A DNA stretch of 64,000 bases, from positions 18,132-82,131 of the forward strand of contig CADARP010000008.1 of the NCBI GenBank assembly GCA_902790325.1, written 5' to 3'. The position numbers and the translations under genes were made by a program. Below, piece by piece: positions 6,846-13,888 of the stretch (positions within the stretch are counted from its first letter, which is position 1; every line of letters starts with the position of its first letter). This DNA comes from Oscillospiraceae bacterium (GTDB taxonomy: Bacteria; Bacillota; Clostridia; Oscillospirales; Acutalibacteraceae). Below the pieces are notes generated by a model, which searched no databases, was not told where the DNA came from, and worked only from the letters and a program-made list of their open reading frames with translations.

Positions 6846-9011
6846 TTATCCTTCCGTAAACGTCCTCCTCAAAACATTATCCTGCAGTTCTTCCCCAAGG
6901 TTTATGAAGTATTCGCTGTAACCGCCTACCCGAACGATCAGATCGCGGTGGTTTTCGGGATGTGTTTTTGCGTCCAGCAGATCCTCCGGTGATACCACCG
7001 TGACGGTGTACTGCTGACCGCCGAGGGCAAAGTAGGTTTTCGCAAGCGCAATAAACGCCGTCTTCCCCTCTTCGCTGCAAAACAGTTTCTTATCGAACTT
7101 GTTCTGGAACACAAATCCGCTGCACGCGTCGGTATGATGATACCGCAGGACCGATCGGATGAGCGCAGTCGGTCCGTTCGCATCCCGTCCCGGCGTTGCG
7201 CCGATGCTGTCGGCAAGCAGCGGCTCTCCTTTTCGCTTTCCGTTCGGCAGCGCCGCCGTCCGGCTTCCGTATCGGGCGACACGGTTATACGGACTGCACC
7301 CGCCCGTAAACACACCGCCCCTGTAGGTATTGTGACGTTTCAGCACCGTGAGGAAACGGTTGAGCGCACGCGCGGTGACCGTATCCACTTCCGGCAGATC
7401 GTTGCCGAATTTGTCGCAGCTTTTGAAATCCTGCCAGAGCTGTCCGAAGCCCGCGAAGTCCGCATCCAGCGCTTCGATGAGTTCGGACATCGTATACTTT
7501 TTTTCCTCGTAAACCAGTTTTTTGACCGCATAAAGGCTGTCGCCGGCGTCGGCGATTCCCTCCGCCAGGATCTGCCCGTGGTTATAGAGCGGGCCGCCGT
7601 TTCGGTAGTCGCGCCCTTTTTCAAGGCATCCCGCGATCAGACAGGAACGCAGCGGGTGCGGTTCAAAAACGCCGCGAAGATGCTGATAGGTGTTTGCGCT
7701 GCTGCACGCGTTGTAGGTAACGTACTCCAACTGATCCAGAAACGCGCGTTCAAATCGGTCGTAAGTCGTAAACTCCAGCGGGTCGCCCGTCTCCATGGAA
7801 ACCTGTTCACCGCACATCGCATCCACGCCGTTATGCAGCGCATACTCCAGGCATTTCGTGAAAACGACTTCACCGTCCTCAAGACCCATATGGCTCTTGC
7901 CGAAAATGTCGATCTGGTTACAGCCGTTCATACAGTACTCGTGGCTGTCCGCGGGCGGAATGCCGATCTTCTCGAGCGATGCGCAGACGACGTCGTCATT
8001 GTATAATGCGGGCAGACCCGCCCCGATCGCAAGCGTATCGGCTATCGCGCTCCAAAGCCGGTCAGGCGTATTCCTGTGCACGCGGCAGGTCAGGTTCGGC
8101 GTCTGATACCCTTTTCTGCGCACCATCGCGAGAATGTCGTAGGAGAGCGCGTTCGTTTGGTCGTTCCAGTCCGGATCGCTGCCGGAAATGCAGAGATTCC
8201 AGGAACGGTGGTCATGAAAATAGTCCCACAATCGGTCGAGCAGATCGGTGATCTCTTCCTTGTTTTCGGTCCGTGAATACGCGGGGAACATATACTGATC
8301 GAAACGACCGGGCGAATCGCTTCCGTCCATGGAGAAAATGAGCATGAACGAACACATCGCCGACGTGAAATCGTAAGCGGGTTTCTTCGGCACGGTTTCA
8401 AATGCCTTTGCCATACGAAGCAGAAACGCTTTGTCGTCGGCGTTCTCACATTCTGCGGCGCGCGCGGCGGCAAGTTTGCGATACCGTTCGCCGAAAATAT
8501 CGATGGCGTCCAGCGCATACGAACAGGCGCGGTAAAACCATGCCTCGTCGGGGTATTTGCCGCGGTTTTCCGCCAGGATCGCGCGTATATGATCCGTGCC
8601 GCAGCAGACGATCCTGCCGTAATCCGGGTTGGAATGTCCGCCCCATCCGCCGCCCCATTCGGCATCGGCACGTTCAAGCGCATCCGTCATCTCGCAATAC
8701 AATCTTCTGGCCTTGCTATTGAAAACGCGGATTTCCCGGCAATAGCCCCGCAGCGTCCGCGCATGTTCGGGAAAGCGCTCCGCAAGGCGCAGAATGCTGT
8801 CCTCGTCGAACCAGAGTCCCCGGGAAGGCGCGTAACCCGAGCTGCCGTATTTTGCTTCCAAGGTTATTTCCGGCAGCAGTTGAGGCGATAATCCGATCTC
8901 AAGGTTTTGCGCGGCATACAGCAGCGCAAGACCGACTCTCTCGCCATGCTCAAGGCTATCGTCCGAAAAATAGCCCAGCAGGAAAGGATCTATTTGAGCA
9001 AGCTTTGTCAT
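6846..9011 (-). CDS. Glycyl radical enzyme (PFL-like family) of unassigned substrate, 721 aa
   Basis: An oxygen-sensitive radical enzyme of the pyruvate formate-lyase superfamily. The C-terminal radical loop RVGGYSEYF (residues 694-702, radical Gly697) is intact. The active-site finger reads HEYCMNGCNQID, placing the thiyl Cys at 364. The position that is Glu in the GCVE motif of diol, glycerol and choline-type enzymes is Gln366, and the CC pair of pyruvate formate-lyase is absent. Residues 124-137 (GGHSNPDYGRIVCC) match the conserved N-terminal part of the family. It is about 70-130 residues shorter than typical members. GTCAAGGAGGTCG fixes the start at 9011. It is the last gene of a ThuA, Gfo/Idh, activase, enzyme operon, which suggests a sugar or cyclitol-derived substrate, but the reaction is unknown. 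Confidence 0.88.
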   Translation of the reverse strand: MTKLAQIDPFLLGYFSDDSLEHGERVGLALLYAAQNLEIGLSPQLLPEITLEAKYGSSGYAPSRGLWFDEDSILRLAERFPEHARTLRGYCREIRVFNSKARRLYCEMTDALERADAEWGGGWGGHSNPDYGRIVCCGTDHIRAILAENRGKYPDEAWFYRACSYALDAIDIFGERYRKLAAARAAECENADDKAFLLRMAKAFETVPKKPAYDFTSAMCSFMLIFSMDGSDSPGRFDQYMFPAYSRTENKEEITDLLDRLWDYFHDHRSWNLCISGSDPDWNDQTNALSYDILAMVRRKGYQTPNLTCRVHRNTPDRLWSAIADTLAIGAGLPALYNDDVVCASLEKIGIPPADSHEYCMNGCNQIDIFGKSHMGLEDGEVVFTKCLEYALHNGVDAMCGEQVSMETGDPLEFTTYDRFERAFLDQLEYVTYNACSSANTYQHLRGVFEPHPLRSCLIAGCLEKGRDYRNGGPLYNHGQILAEGIADAGDSLYAVKKLVYEEKKYTMSELIEALDADFAGFGQLWQDFKSCDKFGNDLPEVDTVTARALNRFLTVLKRHNTYRGGVFTGGCSPYNRVARYGSRTAALPNGKRKGEPLLADSIGATPGRDANGPTALIRSVLRYHHTDACSGFVFQNKFDKKLFCSEEGKTAFIALAKTYFALGGQQYTVTVVSPEDLLDAKTHPENHRDLIVRVGGYSEYFINLGEELQDNVLRRTFTEG

Positions 9012-9033
9012 AAAATCGACCTCCTTGACAGCG

Positions 9034-9927
9034 TTATCGGGATACACGCACGTCTGTGCCGTGCGAGACGAACAGGGAATGCCAGCGCGCGATTTCCGTC
9101 TCGCCCGCACTGTCGTGCACATAGGCGGCGGCTTTGCCGAGCTTTTCGGACTTTCGTGTGCCGAGCGAATGATACGGCATGATCTGCGCATATCTGTACT
9201 GTCCGCTATGCGCATGCAGATATTCCGACAGCGTGGCGATATCCGCATCGCTGTCGTTACAGTCCGGGATCATGGGCAGCCGGATGATGACGTCCGCGCG
9301 TCTGTCCAGCAGATACTCCAGATTCGACAGGATCTGTGCGTTGTCCGCACCCGTCAGTGTGCGGTGGCGCACGGGATCCATGCATTTGACGTCATACAAA
9401 AACGTCGTGCCGAGGTCTGCGGCTTTCTGATAAAAAAGCCGCGATCCCGCGCCGCAGGTCTCGATCGCTCCCGAAATACCGTTTTCCTTTGCGCGCGCGA
9501 GAATGTCCAAGGTGAATCCGGCCTGGCAGGAAGGCTCTCCCCCCGTTACGGTGACTCCGCCGCCCGAGGCGTCGTAGAACGCCTTGTCTTTCAGAACCTC
9601 CGACAACACTTCCGACACGGTCATTTCCCGGCCGATCCTCTCGTTGGCGCCGCTCGGGCACACGTCCGCACACCCGCCGCACCGGATACATTTTTTACGG
9701 TCGATCCTCAAAACGCCGGCCTCCATGCTGCGCGCGGGGCACACCGCAAGGCACCGGCCGCAGGATGTGCATTTGCGCGGATCGAAGGAAAGCTCCGGCG
9801 TTTTCGCCCGGCTTTCGGGGTTGTGGCACCAGACGCAGCGAAGCGGACAGCCCTTCAGAAACACGCACGTCCGAATACCGTCTCCGTCATGGATGCAGAA
9901 TCTCTGTATGTTAAATACGATCCCCAT
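9034..9927 (-). CDS. Glycyl radical enzyme activase (radical SAM), 297 aa
   Basis: The activating enzyme that uses S-adenosylmethionine and a 4Fe-4S cluster to put the radical on the Gly of its partner. The radical SAM motif is GCPLRCVWCHNPES (CX3CX2C, residues about 26-33). It is followed by a two-cluster ferredoxin insert, CTSCGRCLAVCP and CIRCGGCADVCP, as in activases of dehydratase-type enzymes, and by the GGVTVTGGEPSCQ SAM-binding motif. It starts at 9927 after GAGGAGAAAC and ends 22 bp before the glycyl radical enzyme, its evident substrate. Confidence 0.92.
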   Translation of the reverse strand: MGIVFNIQRFCIHDGDGIRTCVFLKGCPLRCVWCHNPESRAKTPELSFDPRKCTSCGRCLAVCPARSMEAGVLRIDRKKCIRCGGCADVCPSGANERIGREMTVSEVLSEVLKDKAFYDASGGGVTVTGGEPSCQAGFTLDILARAKENGISGAIETCGAGSRLFYQKAADLGTTFLYDVKCMDPVRHRTLTGADNAQILSNLEYLLDRRADVIIRLPMIPDCNDSDADIATLSEYLHAHSGQYRYAQIMPYHSLGTRKSEKLGKAAAYVHDSAGETEIARWHSLFVSHGTDVRVSR

Positions 9928-9990
9928 GTTTCTCCTCTGTTCTCCGTGCTCCGCTGCGGCGCATTACATGCCCCGAAGCCGACCGGAACA

Positions 9991-11082
9991 TCACATGCCG
10001 AGCGAAAGGGCGGGCTGACGGGCAAATCCTTTCCGCAGCGCGATCTCCTTGCCGCAGGCGGCGGATTCGTGGAACGCGCACATCAGATCCAGCACATGGA
10101 ACGTCTGCGCGCAGTTTGCGCGGGGCGTTCTCCCCTCGCGCAGAGCGGCGCACATGTCCGCGACGCCGATGCCGCGGCTGTTTTCTCGGTATCCGTACAC
10201 GACCGGCACATCTTCATAAACGCTCTGCCCTTCACGCAGCAGCTTAACCTGACCGCCGAAACCGTTGGGGTCCGGCACAAGAATGCTGCCCCGCGAGCCG
10301 AACACCTCCACGCAGGCCTGGTGGTCGTCATAGACGTCAAACGTCGTCGTCAGCGTACCGATGGCGCCGTTTTCAAATTTCATGAGACCGGCAATATGCG
10401 TGGGCACCTCCACGTCCACCAGCGTTCCGCGCAGGGGCTGGGACGTAATCAGCCGCTGCGGAAACGTGATGCGCGTATACGCCATCACGCTCTCGACGGC
10501 GCCGACCAGATTGACAAGACACGTCAGGTAGTACGGTCCCATATCGAACATCGGACCGCCGCCCTTCTGATAGTAGAACGCGGGGCCGGGATGCCAGCTC
10601 TCGTGCCCATGGCAGCGCATGGAGGCGTTCACCGCCACCACGTCGCCGATCCAGCCGTCGTCGATCAGTTTGCGGCAGGTCTGGATGCCGCCTCCCAGGA
10701 ACGTATCCGGCGCGCCGCCCAGCAAAAGACCTTTTTCCCTGGCGAGCGACACCTGCTTTTCACCGTCCTCGCGGCAGATCGCAAGCGGTTTTTCACAGTA
10801 GGCATGTTTCCCCGCCTGCAGCGCCATCAGATTCACCGGGCAATGCTGGTCGGGCGTCGTGATGTTCACGATCAGTTCGATCTCGTCGTCCGCCATGATC
10901 TCCTCGTCGGTGAAATAAGCTTTCGGAATGCCGTATTTTTTCTGCGCTTCCAGCGCCCGTTCCGGAATCAGGTCGCACACCGCCGTCACGTTCACCGTGT
11001 CGGCAAACATACCGGTCAGATTGGTCAGATAAATGCCGCTGATATTGCCGCATCCCACGACGCCGACATTGATTTTTTTCAT
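9991..11082 (-). CDS. Gfo/Idh/MocA-family oxidoreductase, 363 aa
   Basis: An NAD(P)-dependent dehydrogenase of the glucose-fructose oxidoreductase/inositol dehydrogenase family. The Rossmann motif is GVVGCGNISG (residues 7-16), the family Lys lies in CEKPLAI (about residue 97), and the C-terminal alpha/beta domain carries GGGPMFDMGPYYLTCL. Family members oxidise or reduce sugars, inositols and 3-keto-glycosides. It sits 13 bp after ThuA and 63 bp before the activase on the same transcript, which points to a sugar-derived substrate for the pathway. The exact substrate cannot be read. Confidence 0.88.
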   Translation of the reverse strand: MKKINVGVVGCGNISGIYLTNLTGMFADTVNVTAVCDLIPERALEAQKKYGIPKAYFTDEEIMADDEIELIVNITTPDQHCPVNLMALQAGKHAYCEKPLAICREDGEKQVSLAREKGLLLGGAPDTFLGGGIQTCRKLIDDGWIGDVVAVNASMRCHGHESWHPGPAFYYQKGGGPMFDMGPYYLTCLVNLVGAVESVMAYTRITFPQRLITSQPLRGTLVDVEVPTHIAGLMKFENGAIGTLTTTFDVYDDHQACVEVFGSRGSILVPDPNGFGGQVKLLREGQSVYEDVPVVYGYRENSRGIGVADMCAALREGRTPRANCAQTFHVLDLMCAFHESAACGKEIALRKGFARQPALSLGM

Positions 11083-11095
11083 CTGCGCAGCCTCC

Positions 11096-11839
11096 TTAAT
11101 ACATTTTTGCGGGATTGGAGAATTGCTCGGGGTCCGGCTTCGTCCGGCGGAAAAGCTGTTTGCCTTCGGCTGCCCACAGCATCCCTCTGCGCATCATCTC
11201 CGCCGCCTCGGGAATATCGAAGACGTCATTGTGGTGTCCGAGAGAATTGTAATACACTCTGCCGTGTCCCCAGCGTTTTGTCCATGCGACAGGCACGTCC
11301 ACCTCGCCGTTGGCGGCATGGTAATAATTGACGACGGGATACCGCGTCGTGGCGAGCACTTCGTTGGCGGGATCGACATGGACGTAATACTGCTCGGAAC
11401 AGACGTCAAAATCGGGTATTCCCTCCACCAGAGGGGAAGATCCCCGCCGGATATGCACGCGGTAATTCGTACCGTCGCCGCCCGGATGGGAGACCCACTG
11501 TCCGCCGGTCATGAACTGCCATTCGGTATCGCTGCGGAAGGAATCGCACATGCCGCCGTGGCATCCGGCCAGCCCAACGCCGTATTTTCCCACCGCTTCC
11601 GCTGCCGCGACAGACTGCTCATGGGTGATCTCGCCCATCGTCCACACAGGAACAAGAAGATCCAGCTCGTTCAGTTCCGTTCTGCGGTCGGCCAGCACGC
11701 CGAGCGTGTCAAAGATCTCAACGACGAAGCCCTCCCTGCGAAGCATTTCCGCAAACCGTTCGGAAACCAGGACAGGCTCATGGCCGTCCCATCCCCCCTG
11801 AATGATCCATGCTTTTTTCGGATTTGAAGCAGCCGACAT
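11096..11839 (-). CDS. ThuA-domain protein, 247 aa
   Basis: A ThuA-like protein (trehalose-utilisation family, class I glutamine-amidotransferase-like fold). Visible features are KKAWIIQGGWDGHEP, the G-x-C-H-G-G turn in VGLAGCHGGMCDSF, and GDGTNYRVHI. ThuA homologues work with Gfo/Idh oxidoreductases on keto-sugars. The GTT-ATG start at 11839 follows CAGGAGGGAATG. It is the first gene of the operon leading to the glycyl radical enzyme. No membrane or signal segment is seen, so it should be cytoplasmic. Confidence 0.82.
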   Translation of the reverse strand: MSAASNPKKAWIIQGGWDGHEPVLVSERFAEMLRREGFVVEIFDTLGVLADRRTELNELDLLVPVWTMGEITHEQSVAAAEAVGKYGVGLAGCHGGMCDSFRSDTEWQFMTGGQWVSHPGGDGTNYRVHIRRGSSPLVEGIPDFDVCSEQYYVHVDPANEVLATTRYPVVNYYHAANGEVDVPVAWTKRWGHGRVYYNSLGHHNDVFDIPEAAEMMRRGMLWAAEGKQLFRRTKPDPEQFSNPAKMY

Positions 11840-11867
11840 AACATTCCCTCCTGATACTGTTTTTTTC

Positions 11868-11895
11868 ATTATACACAACAAGGCCAAAAATGCAA
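11868..11895 (-). promoter_or_regulatory. Promoter of the ThuA-Gfo-activase-GRE operon
   Basis: On the minus strand, TTGCAT at 11890..11895 and TATAAT at 11868..11873, spacer 16 bp, 28 bp upstream of the ThuA start codon. No further operator was recognised. Confidence 0.6.
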
Positions 11896-11928
11896 TAGTC
11901 GGCAGCGTTTTCGGCTCAAATCTGCGCA

Positions 11929-11957
11929 TTGCGTTTTGACCCGTCTTCTGCTATACT
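11929..11957 (+). promoter_or_regulatory. Promoter of the PAP2-HEAT operon
   Basis: TTGCGT at 11929..11934 and TATACT at 11952..11957, spacer 17 bp, divergent from the ThuA promoter. Confidence 0.5.
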
Positions 11958-11994
11958 GAAATACAACATCTGAAACCAAAGGCGGTATCTGCTG

Positions 11995-12960
11995 ATGCAA
12001 ACGAAGAAAAGAACGATTCTCTCGCTGTGTCTCTTTTTCCTGGTTTTCGGCGCTTTGCTGACAACCGCCACGTTCACCGATCTTCAGGTAAGTCAAATCC
12101 TGACGAAGCACGCTCTGCCTGCCGGAGCATACTACGCGAACGATTTTTTCGGTGTTGTGTTTGAATGTATCGGCACTTCGCCGGAACTGCTGCTGGGCGG
12201 GATCTGCGCGGCGATGATCGCGGTATGGGCAATGCGTCTGATGAAGCGCGGCGTCGGCCGGACGCTGCTGGTTCTCGCAGGCAGCGTCGGGACAGTCGGT
12301 GCATACACGTGGGAATTCTATGACTTGTTTCACTATATCTGCCGTCATATGCCGGGAGACGATCGGGGCGTTCCCGCTTTTCTGTGGGGCGTCGCGGCGT
12401 TTCTCGCGCTGTTCTGCGCGGCGCTCACGCTGTTCGCGGTAAACAGCTTTTCGGACGACACACTCCGCAGACTTCCGCGCTTTGCCTGCGTTACGATAGG
12501 CTCCATTCTCTTTGCCTTGGCAGTGGTGAACGTCCTGAAGAATCCGGTCGGACGGATGCGCTACCGCGCGATGAACGTGATCGGCGACTTTTCCGGCTTC
12601 ACGCCGTGGTTCGCCGTGAACGGACAGCCGGACAAAACGTGGATGCGTGAGACCTTCGGCACGGCAGACGCGTTCAAAAGCTTTCCCAGCGGGCATACCC
12701 GCGCCGCGGCAGCCGCCTTTTATCTCATCAGTCTCGCAGATGTGATCGGCGTCGAAAGCAGGCGCCGCCGTGCGCTGCTGTGGTGCTTTGCGATCCTGTT
12801 TACCGGTTTGGTCGCCGTCAGCCGGATCGTGGTGGGCGCGCATTTCTTCTCGGACGTGCTGGTCGGCGGGACGATCGGATTCGCCGTCTGCATGGTATCG
12901 AGAGAGTTCTTCCTCGTTGACCGCAAGCATCTGCGCGCATTGAAAACGTCCGGCAAATAA
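11995..12960 (+). CDS. PAP2-family membrane phosphatase, 321 aa
   Basis: An integral membrane phosphatase of the type 2 phosphatidic acid phosphatase family with about six hydrophobic segments. All three catalytic motifs are visible: KNPVGRMRYR (K-x6-R type, about residue 180), FPSGHT (about residue 225) and SRIVVGAHFFSDV (about residue 275). It should dephosphorylate lipid phosphates or polyprenyl diphosphates at the outer membrane leaflet. An extra transmembrane pair near the N-terminus makes it longer than the minimal enzyme. The HEAT-repeat gene starts 21 bp later and is probably co-transcribed. Confidence 0.88.
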   Translation: MQTKKRTILSLCLFFLVFGALLTTATFTDLQVSQILTKHALPAGAYYANDFFGVVFECIGTSPELLLGGICAAMIAVWAMRLMKRGVGRTLLVLAGSVGTVGAYTWEFYDLFHYICRHMPGDDRGVPAFLWGVAAFLALFCAALTLFAVNSFSDDTLRRLPRFACVTIGSILFALAVVNVLKNPVGRMRYRAMNVIGDFSGFTPWFAVNGQPDKTWMRETFGTADAFKSFPSGHTRAAAAAFYLISLADVIGVESRRRRALLWCFAILFTGLVAVSRIVVGAHFFSDVLVGGTIGFAVCMVSREFFLVDRKHLRALKTSGK

Positions 12961-12981
12961 AACACATGGAGGTGATGCGGC

Positions 12982-13587
12982 ATGACGGAATCGGAACTGT
13001 ACCGCGCACTGGGCTCGCTGACCAAAAACACCGCCGAATTGGAAGCTGCCGTCCCGTTTGTTTCGTCACAGCTCGCATCGGACTCGGTCAAAATCCGGGC
13101 AAAAGCGCTTTGGCTGCTCGGCGAAACGGGAATGAAGTTCCCATCGTCCGTGCAGGATCACGTTCCCGCAATCGCCTCTTTTCTCGACAGTGCGGAGCCG
13201 CTTCTGCGCGAGCGCGCGGTCAACGCCCTCGGCCGGATCGGGCGAAGCAGTTTCCGGCTGATCGAACCGTATTGGGCGGACTTGTTCCGCTTTGCCGCCG
13301 ACGAAGCGGCAAACGTGCGGCTCGTCTTTATCTGGGCGTCGGAAAACATCGCCGTGAACACGCCCGAGGTTTATGCGCAGTCCATGCCGGTGTTTGAGAA
13401 ACTGCTGTCGGACGCCGACGACCGTGTACGTATGGAAGCGCCGGAAATCTTTCGCGTGCTCGCCGGGCGCAGGCCGGATTATGTGCTGCCCTATACGGAG
13501 AAGCTGCGCGGGATCGCCGAAACCGACCGCAACCGCGTCGTTCGGGTCCATTGTCTCGGCGCGATCAAAGCGGCCGACCAAAAGTAA
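12982..13587 (+). CDS. HEAT/armadillo-repeat protein, 201 aa
   Basis: An all-helical solenoid. Repeats are visible as SVKIRAKALWLLGETGM, LLRERAVNALGRIGR, NVRLVFIWASENIA and RVRMEAPEIFRVLAG, each with the Ala/Arg pattern of HEAT repeats. Such proteins usually act as protein-binding scaffolds. It starts after GGAGGTG and is followed by a strong terminator. It is probably co-transcribed with the PAP2 gene; the binding partner is unknown. Confidence 0.7.
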   Translation: MTESELYRALGSLTKNTAELEAAVPFVSSQLASDSVKIRAKALWLLGETGMKFPSSVQDHVPAIASFLDSAEPLLRERAVNALGRIGRSSFRLIEPYWADLFRFAADEAANVRLVFIWASENIAVNTPEVYAQSMPVFEKLLSDADDRVRMEAPEIFRVLAGRRPDYVLPYTEKLRGIAETDRNRVVRVHCLGAIKAADQK

Positions 13588-13630
13588 CCGTCCTTACAGA
13601 ACCGCACGGCAATACGCTGCTCACAAAAGA

Positions 13631-13670
13631 CTGCTGCCGACCCGTTTTTCGGATCGGCAGCAGGTTTTTT
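13631..13670 (+). terminator. Rho-independent terminator
   Basis: A perfect 10-bp stem CTGCTGCCGA/TCGGCAGCAG (13631..13640 and 13654..13663) followed by GTTTTTT. It ends the PAP2-HEAT transcript and lies between convergent genes, so it may also serve the feo operon. Confidence 0.85.
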
Positions 13671-13694
13671 ATTCTGTTTCTTCTTTCTTATCCG

Positions 13695-13865
13695 TCACTT
13701 CGGATGACACGTCCCGTGCATCGCGCAGTGCGCACAGTTTCCGCCGCAGGACGAAACACCTTTCTTTTTGTCCTTACGGAGCTTTGCGATGATCCCGATC
13801 ACAACAGCCAAAAGCACCAGCACGATCAGGATCGTTCCGACATTTGCGGACAGCCACGCGAACAT
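13695..13865 (-). CDS. FeoB-associated Cys-rich membrane protein, 56 aa
   Basis: A small single-span membrane protein (MFAWLSANVGTILIVLVLLA...), then a basic KLRKDKKKG stretch and a C-terminal Cys/His motif CGGNCAHCAMHGTCH. This is the FeoB_associated family (PF12669), which sits next to feoB in Firmicutes and probably helps pass or sense Fe2+ at the cytoplasmic face. It starts 23 bp after the feoB stop and is the last gene of the operon. A second, shorter copy lies beside the FeoAB fusion at 58.0 kb. Confidence 0.88.
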   Translation of the reverse strand: MFAWLSANVGTILIVLVLLAVVIGIIAKLRKDKKKGVSSCGGNCAHCAMHGTCHPK

Positions 13866-13888
13866 AGCATCGCTCCCTTTCCGATAGA

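Noticed and set aside
9025..11331. A 768-codon plus-strand frame across the glycyl radical activase and Gfo/Idh genes
   Set aside because: Shadow of two clearly recognised minus-strand enzymes.
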